47,767 nucleotides of DNA, taken from NCBI GenBank assembly GCA_018222835.1, contig JAAEZN010000017.1, forward strand, positions 1-47,767, read 5' to 3'. The notes beneath the pieces are model-generated. The model did no database searches. It worked only from the letters and a program-made list of their open reading frames with translations, and was not told the DNA's origin. Made by a program: the position numbers and the translations under genes. The stretch is from Algicola sp. GTDB lineage: Bacteria > Bacteroidota > Bacteroidia > Flavobacteriales > Flavobacteriaceae. Positions 23,483 to 31,012 of the stretch are shown piece by piece (within the stretch, counting starts at the first letter, position 1; the number at the start of each line of letters is the position of its first letter).

Positions 23483-24349
23483 TTACCGTTCAGTAATTTT
23501 TATTATTTCATATTCAAATCTCAGAACTCTTAAACCCCATAAGGTTAAAGTTTGGGTAGCAGTAATTCTATCATTCTCACTACTTACTACTAGAATGTCC
23601 TTGAATGACTTAATGAATTTAGTCCATAATTGTTCTTTTGAATCCTTTAGTAAGAAGTAAAATCCACTGTCCCCAATTTTTTGTCCCGATGAATCTAAAA
23701 TGAGTTCTCCATTTTTACCAATCCGAGGAGATAAAATGACTGTGGCATTTCCATTTGGCAAAGGGAAAATTGCTTTAATACATGTTTTACCTGATGGTAT
23801 GGTGCAAGTTTCATAAACACCTGAATAAACTACTCGACCTGTTGATTTAAATGTCCTTAACCAGATGGTTCTTGCAACTTTATTTGTTTTGGAATTAATT
23901 AGTTTAATTACTTCATTCGTTAAACCTGATGCTTCCCCTAAGTTTTTAATTGGAACATTTAGTTGGTCAATTCTATTACTAAAAATTACTTTTATTAAAA
24001 TGCCGAATCCTTTAAATAATGGATTCCACTTTACTTTTAACCGAAGTTCATAGTCAGATGTGTTTTCATAAAAGTCGATCACACCTTGAGATAAGGCTTT
24101 TACTTCATCTGTAGATAGATTTAATTGATCGATTGATTCAATTAACCCCTTGTTCTTTTTTTGGTTATTAATTACCAAATGTTCTTTCTCCGCTAATTGC
24201 TCGATAAATTTTTGCCCAATACCATATGTACCACCAAAAGGACCTAAAAGCCATTTATAATTTGTCGTATCTATTTTGTTTCCAAAAACAATGACCCATT
24301 GCTGGGTAATCCAATCCTGTATGCTCTGTTTTTTATTTGCTATCCCCAT
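23483..24349 (-). CDS. Hypothetical protein
   Basis: 288 residues, no signal peptide. I do not recognise the family. The N-terminus contains IQDWITQQWVIVFGNKID and a glycine-rich piece (LLGPFGGTYGIGQKFIEQLAE, about residues 34-55). A mixed alpha/beta middle follows, then a beta-rich C-terminal half with IPSGKTCIKAIFPLPNGNATVILSPRI. Codon use and A+T content look like the surrounding accessory genes. It sits tightly between the CrtA-like gene (15 bases upstream) and the AraC regulator (1 base downstream), so the three form a probable operon. Confidence 0.75.
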   Translation of the reverse strand: MGIANKKQSIQDWITQQWVIVFGNKIDTTNYKWLLGPFGGTYGIGQKFIEQLAEKEHLVINNQKKNKGLIESIDQLNLSTDEVKALSQGVIDFYENTSDYELRLKVKWNPLFKGFGILIKVIFSNRIDQLNVPIKNLGEASGLTNEVIKLINSKTNKVARTIWLRTFKSTGRVVYSGVYETCTIPSGKTCIKAIFPLPNGNATVILSPRIGKNGELILDSSGQKIGDSGFYFLLKDSKEQLWTKFIKSFKDILVVSSENDRITATQTLTLWGLRVLRFEYEIIKITER

Positions 24350-24364
24350 TTTACTAAAAAACGC

Positions 24365-25066
24365 TTAAATGTTGGGAATAAAGTTTGATCGACCTTTCCA
24401 CTTACCAAATTCTGCCAAGGGCTTAAATCTTAATGTAGTAAACTCAAAATGGAAGTCTTTTCTTTCTCTTTCTTTCATTGCAGCGGAATGTCTTTTAGGT
24501 TTTTCAACCGCACTATGGCCATGGACCATATCCGTCATTTCCTTTTCTGTTTTCCAAATGGAAAAGGTTGATACTGTATTCGGAAAATTTATGGAGGCCA
24601 ATGAAAGGGTAGTCCCCGGGTGGTCTCTTACAAGTTTTTCAACTGGCCTTCCCCAATGGATAAACCTAGGCACTGCTAAAGGTTTCATTCTTGCTATTGT
24701 TACAGCGACTACTGGAGAATTTGGGTTTTCCAATTTATCTTTGTGGGCTGGTATTTTGAACCCACTAAACTTCCCCCATTCTCTAATAAAAGATAAACGT
24801 ACATGCCAACCTTTAGCTAGAACTTTTCCAAAACTATCCTGTTCCAAATAGTTTTCAAGTGCAGTTTCATTTTCCCATTGTATGAAGACCGCTACTTGTT
24901 TTATTAAAACCCTAGAGGAAGAAAAGATAGGCGAGCCTAGAGTCATTGCTGCCATATATTCCGAGTGAATCAGTCCTTTCGTTTTTTTGGAAATTGGACT
25001 CGAGAATATTCTTTTTACCGCAACAAAAAGGGGCAGCTCGACTAAATGATAGGAGAATATACTCAC
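24365..25066 (-). CDS. Spheroidene monooxygenase (CrtA)-like protein
   Basis: 233 residues from a GTG start at 25064-25066; no ATG lies near the N-terminus. It resembles the CrtA family of dimeric alpha/beta-barrel proteins, with repeated two-domain ferredoxin-like folds. The C-terminal block STFSIWKTEKEMTDMVHGHS followed by RERKDFHFEFTTLRF matches the region of CrtA around its SLW and H residues. CrtA oxidises acyclic carotenoids, but no carotenoid gene is in this window, so the substrate is open. It is the first gene of a probable operon with the unknown protein and the AraC regulator. Confidence 0.78.
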   Translation of the reverse strand: MSIFSYHLVELPLFVAVKRIFSSPISKKTKGLIHSEYMAAMTLGSPIFSSSRVLIKQVAVFIQWENETALENYLEQDSFGKVLAKGWHVRLSFIREWGKFSGFKIPAHKDKLENPNSPVVAVTIARMKPLAVPRFIHWGRPVEKLVRDHPGTTLSLASINFPNTVSTFSIWKTEKEMTDMVHGHSAVEKPKRHSAAMKERERKDFHFEFTTLRFKPLAEFGKWKGRSNFIPNI

Positions 25067-25340
25067 TTTAACTTTGATTGAATTATTGGTTGATTGTACA
25101 CAACGTTAAAGATATGATTCGTTTTAATACTTCCATGTTGCTATACAAAGTGAATTATATCGACTGATGTCCAAGGTGTCTGTATCATTTTTAACCGAAT
25201 CCCGAAAATTACCCAAGTAGTGTTAGAAGTTTAGATTCCTCTGTGGATACTTTACATCGCAATTTCGAAATAATGAGGTGTTGTTATTTAAGCAATGTAG
25301 TTGTGCATTGCTGGCAACTGACTTTTATTCTTCTCACAAT
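25067..25340. other. Gene-free stretch with a repeat remnant
   Basis: No gene seen. Around 25215-25235 the text GTTAGAAGTTTAGATTCCTC resembles one end of the common flavobacterial repeat also hinted at in 21802-21906. The rest is A+T-rich. Confidence 0.35.
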
Positions 25341-25754
25341 TCAATCAAATGGCAGTAAATCAGGTTCCAAAAATCTCAATTTTGCACTTTCTGAATTATA
25401 AATATCAAATCCGTAGTGACAGGACATCAATTCTTTGAAATTATATTTCAACCTTGGAAATTCGATTATAAATCCCTGAAAACTGTCAGACTTGGATTTG
25501 AGCATAAAATGATGAACCGCCTTGATTGCCGCTAAAGTCAAAGTTGTATTGTATTTGCTTTCGGCCCCAAGCGATTTGACATATTCTATCAGTTGGCCTT
25601 GTATATTGGTCTCGGCTTTTTTGACTCCATATTTTTTTATGTTGATCCAAGCAAGCCTTAAATGCGCCTCGTGAGAAAAAATTTCAGGATTTAATTCACA
25701 ACTGATAAATTGCTTTTCAAATTCAGCGTCGGATAATTCAAAGTGTTTCTCCAT
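25341..25754 (-). CDS. Conserved hypothetical helical protein
   Basis: 137 residues, cytoplasmic, all-helical in appearance. The segment FSHEAHLRLAWINIKKYG (near residues 27-44) is the most distinctive and recurs in a family of uncharacterised bacterial proteins. A second conserved stretch is YNTTLTLAAIKAVHHFM. I know no function. The gene start overlaps the end of the peptidase S51 gene by 17 bases, so the two are probably translated from one message. Confidence 0.75.
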   Translation of the reverse strand: MEKHFELSDAEFEKQFISCELNPEIFSHEAHLRLAWINIKKYGVKKAETNIQGQLIEYVKSLGAESKYNTTLTLAAIKAVHHFMLKSKSDSFQGFIIEFPRLKYNFKELMSCHYGFDIYNSESAKLRFLEPDLLPFD

Positions 25755-26421
25755 CTTTTCTCAAATTATGCACAGTAGCCAATGTTATGTGCTCAGTTTT
25801 ATATTTTGCTCCAATTATTTTTACTTCTTCCCCACTTACTTGTATTGCTTCGGTATTACTTATTGGAACTAAATCAATCTTGTCTTTGTAATCAAACATG
25901 ATTTCTTCGACAGATTTTTTGAAAGGTTCGTTCGTGTGATGCGGCAAAGTGTAAAATTCGACAATATTCAAAGCATTATAATTGGTCAACTTTTTTGCTT
26001 TTGAATTGTCGTCCATTTTCTCAATGTACTTTATGTCTTTTGACAAAATTATCGAACCTGCAGAAGCGCCTATGTACGGTTTCCCGTTTTTTATTTCCTC
26101 AATTATGATTTTGTCAGCCTTACTGTTCCTTAACTCTTGCAGGAGATAAAATGTATTTCCACCAGAAATATAGATAAAATCATTTTTCTTGATTACCTCC
26201 TCAATTTGCTTTGTTGGTGTGTTGGAAATATCCAATATCTCGATTATAAGCCCGAGTTTTTCAAATGCCTCTCTATCATTTGCAACATAACCTTTGTATT
26301 CTTCAGGGATACTTGCTGTTGGAATAAATGTTAATCTCTTGTTCTCTAACTTTTCTTCAAGAAATGATTCCAAAAACTCAGAAACATCAACAAACGAAGA
26401 AGAAAGGAAAAGTTTTATCAT
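25738..26421 (-). CDS. Peptidase S51 / type 1 glutamine amidotransferase-like protein
   Basis: 227 residues, matching the dipeptidase E (PepE) family length. The nucleophile elbow GASAGSIIL (about residues 117-125) carries the catalytic Ser, and ISGGNTFYLLQEL (about 88-100) is the family's conserved Gly-rich turn. A catalytic His is probably in TLPHHTNEP. PepE enzymes cut N-terminal Asp dipeptides; this one could also be a cyanophycinase-like or non-peptidase member. It is upstream of and overlaps the hypothetical gene by 17 bases. Confidence 0.88.
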   Translation of the reverse strand: MIKLFLSSSFVDVSEFLESFLEEKLENKRLTFIPTASIPEEYKGYVANDREAFEKLGLIIEILDISNTPTKQIEEVIKKNDFIYISGGNTFYLLQELRNSKADKIIIEEIKNGKPYIGASAGSIILSKDIKYIEKMDDNSKAKKLTNYNALNIVEFYTLPHHTNEPFKKSVEEIMFDYKDKIDLVPISNTEAIQVSGEEVKIIGAKYKTEHITLATVHNLRKDGETL

Positions 26422-26436
26422 TTTTTATTGGGTTTT

Positions 26437-26922
26437 TTACAATTGCGCAGTCATTTTGCCGAGGTTTATTTTTTCAGCCTTTGTAAACCTTATTTCTCGG
26501 ACAAATTCCATTTTCTTCCATAAATATGTATTGCCCTTCAAACCGTTTGTAATTTTCATTCTACGGTTCAGTCGATTGATTTCTTTTTCGGTAGCCTTTC
26601 GTTTTACCCCCAGTTCCCCATAAAGTTTAACAGCAGGAAAGTCCGAAAACTTTTCTTTAAACAACGACTTTATCCAAAAAACCCGTCCACTATTCACACC
26701 GAGTAAACAGACTTTTGAGTTGTGTTTTGCATGTTCGGGTAATTTGGATGGAAATTTTTCAAAATAAAATCCAGTTTGATTGTCGTTCAGGAACAATGAA
26801 CCTATTGGCGTTACGGTAGGGTTGTTTTCTGAATCAACGGATGCGACCGAAACATAAAAGTTAGAACTAAAACTTTTATTAAAGTGCTTTCTTATTTTAT
26901 TCCAATCCGTTTTTATATCCAT
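26437..26922 (-). CDS. Pyridoxamine 5'-phosphate oxidase-fold protein
   Basis: 161 residues from the ATG at 26920-26922; a TTG at 26955 would add 11 residues and overlap the GNAT gene. The split-barrel flavin fold is suggested by FYVSVASVDSENNPTVTPIGSLFLN and the following strands. Flavin-binding family members of this size act as heme, flavin or F420-dependent reductases or as FMN carriers. The C-terminal part (VKRKATEKEINRLNRRM) is basic and helical. The substrate is unknown. It lies between GNAT and S51 genes on the same strand. Confidence 0.82.
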   Translation of the reverse strand: MDIKTDWNKIRKHFNKSFSSNFYVSVASVDSENNPTVTPIGSLFLNDNQTGFYFEKFPSKLPEHAKHNSKVCLLGVNSGRVFWIKSLFKEKFSDFPAVKLYGELGVKRKATEKEINRLNRRMKITNGLKGNTYLWKKMEFVREIRFTKAEKINLGKMTAQL

Positions 26923-26944
26923 TTTTGATCTTGATTTAGCGGGT

Positions 26945-27634
26945 TCACTGGGCAATGTTTTTTGTTAGATTCCAAAAACTCATTTTTCTTCTAGTTGAAA
27001 ACCCTAATTTTTCATAAAGCCTGATCGCTGCAATATTCGATTCCGCAACATGTAAATAGGGGGTTTTATTTTCTTCGAATATTTTGCCGGTGGTATGTTT
27101 TATTAATTGTTTTGCGTAACCCTTTCCTGTATGTTCTGGATGGGTTACTACGGCACTGACCTCGGTATATTCATTCATTTTCATTCGTTCTCCTGTTACG
27201 GCCACCAGCTCATGGTCTTTATATATGCCATAATAATTTCCCAAATCTGAAGTCTTGCTTTTAAAGTATCCGGGTTGCACCAAATTTACAAGATTGAACA
27301 AATCTGTTTTCTGGTTTATAGTTTTAAGATCTGTTATAATTTCAGAGATTGCTATATCAAATGGTTCATTCAATAACATTTGATTGCAGACCAATTCTTT
27401 TTTGAGCTTTACTCTGTTGGAAAAAACGGGTCTATTTCCAACTACATAAAAATCGTCGGTTAAAAGCGAGTATTGGCTAATTCCTTTTGTGGTCATATCC
27501 TGGTCTATAAATCCGCCAAAAGGGCAATATTCTGGCCTATAAAATCTTATATGGCCATATTTTGTGGAAAGTTTATTATGTTCTTCGTTCAGAGAATGCC
27601 ATACAGGGTTATCCAATTTTTTTTCTTCTTCCAT
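26945..27634 (-). CDS. GNAT family N-acetyltransferase (FR47-like)
   Basis: 229 residues. The C-terminal ~90 residues hold the acetyl-CoA site: SAVVTHPEHTGKGYAKQLI (motif A with the HTGKGYA loop) and LHVAESNIAAIRLYEKLGF (motif B). The N-terminal ~120 residues match the FR47-like extension. The acceptor is not predictable. It is the first of several closely spaced minus-strand genes (22 bases to the PNPOx-like gene). Confidence 0.9.
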   Translation of the reverse strand: MEEEKKLDNPVWHSLNEEHNKLSTKYGHIRFYRPEYCPFGGFIDQDMTTKGISQYSLLTDDFYVVGNRPVFSNRVKLKKELVCNQMLLNEPFDIAISEIITDLKTINQKTDLFNLVNLVQPGYFKSKTSDLGNYYGIYKDHELVAVTGERMKMNEYTEVSAVVTHPEHTGKGYAKQLIKHTTGKIFEENKTPYLHVAESNIAAIRLYEKLGFSTRRKMSFWNLTKNIAQ

Positions 27635-27746
27635 ATTTGGTTCAAAATAAATACAAGCTCAGGTTTAAAGGGAGTTATGTTCAGATTGAATCAGGTTTAA
27701 TCTTTGTTTAAATATAGTTAAGTGGGGAAAATCGTACCCAATCACA

Positions 27747-28664
27747 TTAAGGTTCCCGATCCATTACATGATCATATATGGTTTTTGAAATTCCCGCTAA
27801 TTGTTGCGTGCCTTTATCAAAGTCTTTTAAGTTTTTGGAAAGCAGCACCAAAACATAGCTCTGCCCATCGGGTAAATAAACAATTCCCGCATCGTGGTGC
27901 ACTCCGGTGATAGAGCCTGTTTTATGTGCCACTACAACATCCTTGGGCAAATAGTGTGGAATAATATCTTTGAACTGTTGGTCTTTTAAAATGTCCAACA
28001 TGGCTTTACAATCCGCTTCGGTTCCGGCCTTACTCTGGGCAATGGCCTCCATGATTATCAATAGATCTTTGGCAGTTGTGGAATTGCTTAATCCTTGATC
28101 ATAGGCCTTTTGGTCTTCAACGCCACGCAAGACCTCAATTTTATCCGCGCCCAAGCCCCTCATGGTCGCTGTTACTTTTTGGGCATCTACAAGTTCGATC
28201 AGAACATTGGTGGCCAAATTGCTGCTCACGGTAATCATACTGTACATTAAATCCTTAAGGGCGATGTTGGTGTTGATTTTACTATAGATCACATCATCGC
28301 TGTCATCACCAATTTCCATACTGTACGGGCTGCCATCTACAATGCTCTTGAATTCATTGATCAAGAGAATGGAATCGTTCAGGTTGATTTTTCCAGCTGT
28401 CTGTTGTTTAAAAAGTTCGACCATTACAGGAACCTTCATGGTACTGGCGGCATGAAAGGTTTCATCTTCATTGATATAAAGGCTTTCGGATGGATTGGAT
28501 AGATTAAGAAAAGCCACGGCCACATTTCCTTCAATAGAATCTATTTGTGAATGTACTTTGGCTTCAAAAACTTCCTTTTTGTTCGGTTTGGGCTCACAAG
28601 CACTAAGGCAACAAGTTAGAAGAATAACAAGGGACAAGCCATTAAATGCAATCAATTTGGACAT
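27747..28664 (-). CDS. Class A beta-lactamase-like serine hydrolase lipoprotein
   Basis: 305 residues. The lipobox is CCLSAC with Cys23. The serine-hydrolase motifs are in order: S74-T-M-K77, then an SxN equivalent (TVSSNLATN) and the KTG triad (AHKTGSITG). In place of the usual omega-loop ExxLN it has VLRGVEDQKAYDQGLSN, the form found in many Bacteroidota homologues, where a Glu is still available. It may hydrolyse beta-lactams or be a cell-wall peptidase/esterase of the same fold; resistance cannot be read from sequence alone. It stands alone on the minus strand with no adjacent regulator. Confidence 0.88.
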   Translation of the reverse strand: MSKLIAFNGLSLVILLTCCLSACEPKPNKKEVFEAKVHSQIDSIEGNVAVAFLNLSNPSESLYINEDETFHAASTMKVPVMVELFKQQTAGKINLNDSILLINEFKSIVDGSPYSMEIGDDSDDVIYSKINTNIALKDLMYSMITVSSNLATNVLIELVDAQKVTATMRGLGADKIEVLRGVEDQKAYDQGLSNSTTAKDLLIIMEAIAQSKAGTEADCKAMLDILKDQQFKDIIPHYLPKDVVVAHKTGSITGVHHDAGIVYLPDGQSYVLVLLSKNLKDFDKGTQQLAGISKTIYDHVMDREP

Positions 28665-28806
28665 ATTGAGGTATTTATAGGTTTTTAGTTCTAGAGTCGC
28701 TGGTTGCAGATAAAACTACGACACAATTCAGGAAAATGTATCAATAATCATTCAAAATCAACACCTTCATCTTAAAATGGCCGGGGAGTGCTTTTGGGAA
28801 CTAAAA

Positions 28807-30699
28807 TCAAAATGAGTTTAAGAAACTGGTTAAATCTGTCTCTTTACTTAGTTCGAGCTTCTTTTTTAACCGGTATTTGGATTTTAAGATACTGTCCGGG
28901 AGTACATTCAGCGTGGCCGCGATTTCCTTGGTGGTCAAATTCATCCGTAAAAAGGCGGCCAATCGAATCTCTTTTTCGGAAATTTCAGGATAGATGGTCT
29001 TCAATTTTTGGTCAAAGTCGTTATGGACCTCTGCGAAATAGGTTTTGAACACTTCCCAATCCTTATCGGAAGCATTTTCCTTTTTGAGCAGCATTACAAT
29101 ACGACGAAACTCCATTTTAAACTTTTCGGGAGAGTTTTTAATGTTCTCCAAGTTCTCCACCAGCTCTTGGATAAACGTGTTTTTTTGCACAAGATGTAGG
29201 GTCTGGCTTGCAAGTTCTTTCTTTTTATGGGCTATTTCCTGTTGGTAGATCTCTTCTTGTTTTTCCCGTTCAATCTTGTTCTTTTTCATTTTTTGACGAT
29301 AGCCGAACACCAATAATCCAGATAGGGCCAGAGCAGAGGCCATTCCGCCAGCGTAGAGTCCTTTGGTGAGTTGGTTAACCTTCGCCTTGGCGTTCAGTGT
29401 ATTGATCTCTTCTTGTTGCAGAGCGATCTCGGCTTCTTTTTTCTCTGTTTCATATATGGTTTGAAGCTCTGACAGCCGGTGGCCATTTTCAATATTGTAA
29501 ATACTGTCGTTCAAGGTTTTGAATTCTCTAAAATATGTCAATGCCAAATCTTTGTTGTTTTGCTTGTCCGCTATTTCGGATAATAATTGATAGGCCTTTG
29601 ACTGGTTTTCCAACTGTTCGCTATCTATTGCTGTGTAAAGTGCTTTTTGGGCTAAAGATTCCCCCTTTGCGAATGCGTTTTCTTCCACCATAATTTCTGC
29701 CAAACGCAATTGGTTGATGACCAAGTTCCCTTTTTGGTCTATGGAATCGGCGATGATGACTGCGCGCCCATAGTATTTTTTGGCCTCGGAATACTCGCCT
29801 TTTCGCTGGTGATATCTGCCCAATGCAGACAAGTTGTTTATTTGGCCCGTAGGGAACTTCAGACTCTGTGATAGCTCCAAGCCTTCATCCAGTAAAACTT
29901 TTGCGGCTTCCAAGCTGTCTTTCTTCTCTACGTAAATACCACCTAAATTACTGAGAGTGGCTATTATTCCGTGTTTGTCGTTATCCTCTCTGTTTAGTTC
30001 CTCTAGTTTTAATAGATGTTTGATGGCATTTGTGGTATCTCGCATTTTCAAATAATTTTTGGAGATCCCCCGCATGGCATCTTTTAAACTGTTGCGGTCG
30101 TCATGCCGTTTGTAAATATCCATGGCCTTAATATTGTTTTCTAAGGACAATCGATATTCACCTTTGGCAAAATGCATGGTGGCAATAACATTATAGCATG
30201 CAGCTATACCGGTAGAATCCTTCTCTTTTGAGAAATTCTTCATGGATACTTGGGCGTAGAACAAAGTACTGTCATGCTGGTTCATAATGGAATGATTGAT
30301 GGCTATGTTGATCTGCATGGCTGCCGTGGAACTATACTCCTCGTGCTTCTTGCTGAGTTCCATCGCCTTTCTATAATAGGTATTGGAAGAGGGGTAATCA
30401 TCGATATACGAATAAGCAATCCCCATTCTTTGGTAGCCTGTATGTTGAATATGGACAATGTCCAATTGTTTGCCCAATGAAATGAGTTGACCTGCATATC
30501 CAAAGGCCTTATCAATATCACGATTAATGTGAGCTCTCCAAAGATTGACAAGTATGGGTGACCTAGACGAATCGATAGGAGTGCTTGCCAATGCTTCCAA
30601 AAGACTATCAACTTGTTGTGGGCTGGCATCATATTGGCCAAAACTTATACTGGGTGCCAGCACAAATAAAAAAAGGATTTGCAAGACTAATTTTCTCAT
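28807..30699 (-). CDS. TPR-containing membrane sensor with C-terminal LuxR-like HTH
   Basis: 630 residues. A Sec signal (residues 1-21) is followed by six or more TPR-like helical repeats (about 40-400). One membrane helix comes next (about 446-467, GGMASALALSGLLVFGY), then a coiled coil (about 470-520) and a C-terminal LuxR-like HTH with the conserved block ISEKEIRLAAFLRMNLTTKEIAATLNV (about 570-605). The TPR part is thus periplasmic and the HTH cytoplasmic. This Bacteroidota design is thought to respond to an unknown envelope signal. It is divergent from the CDC-like gene across a 313-base region. Confidence 0.9.
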   Translation of the reverse strand: MRKLVLQILFLFVLAPSISFGQYDASPQQVDSLLEALASTPIDSSRSPILVNLWRAHINRDIDKAFGYAGQLISLGKQLDIVHIQHTGYQRMGIAYSYIDDYPSSNTYYRKAMELSKKHEEYSSTAAMQINIAINHSIMNQHDSTLFYAQVSMKNFSKEKDSTGIAACYNVIATMHFAKGEYRLSLENNIKAMDIYKRHDDRNSLKDAMRGISKNYLKMRDTTNAIKHLLKLEELNREDNDKHGIIATLSNLGGIYVEKKDSLEAAKVLLDEGLELSQSLKFPTGQINNLSALGRYHQRKGEYSEAKKYYGRAVIIADSIDQKGNLVINQLRLAEIMVEENAFAKGESLAQKALYTAIDSEQLENQSKAYQLLSEIADKQNNKDLALTYFREFKTLNDSIYNIENGHRLSELQTIYETEKKEAEIALQQEEINTLNAKAKVNQLTKGLYAGGMASALALSGLLVFGYRQKMKKNKIEREKQEEIYQQEIAHKKKELASQTLHLVQKNTFIQELVENLENIKNSPEKFKMEFRRIVMLLKKENASDKDWEVFKTYFAEVHNDFDQKLKTIYPEISEKEIRLAAFLRMNLTTKEIAATLNVLPDSILKSKYRLKKKLELSKETDLTSFLNSF

Positions 30700-31012
30700 A
30701 GTTAAGGTTGATTGTTGTCCTACAAGGTAAAAATATTATGCTATTGATTCCCAATAGATTATAACTTCAAAAAAAGAGCTGTCCATATAAAATCTATGTT
30801 TTTCAACAAATATCATATCGATGTATGGCCCCTTAACTGTTGATTTTACTGGGATTAATCGATAAACCGCACAAATTTTAAAATCACCGTGTCCATATGG
30901 TTTTTGGGTACAGTCCATGGTGGTTGTCCATACTTTGTCCATGTCCAAAAATAGGTTCGATGGATGTACGACTCTAATTTCGAGCTTGTTGAACCTCAAA
31001 AACCAAATAATT
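30700..31012. promoter_or_regulatory. Intergenic control region between the TPR/HTH sensor and the CDC-like gene
   Basis: No gene. GTCCAT occurs five times: at 30781, 30891, 30913, 30926 and 30937, with GTCCA again at 30943. The last five starts are 22, 13, 11 and 6 bases apart, all on the plus strand. No perfect TAnnTTTG stands at the expected distance from the CDC-like start, so an activator-dependent promoter is possible (inference). Confidence 0.5.

Noticed and set aside
27747..28664. Mobile antibiotic-resistance cassette
   Set aside because: The beta-lactamase-like gene has no flanking insertion sequence, integron site or regulator, and its motifs are those of a chromosomal Bacteroidota family.
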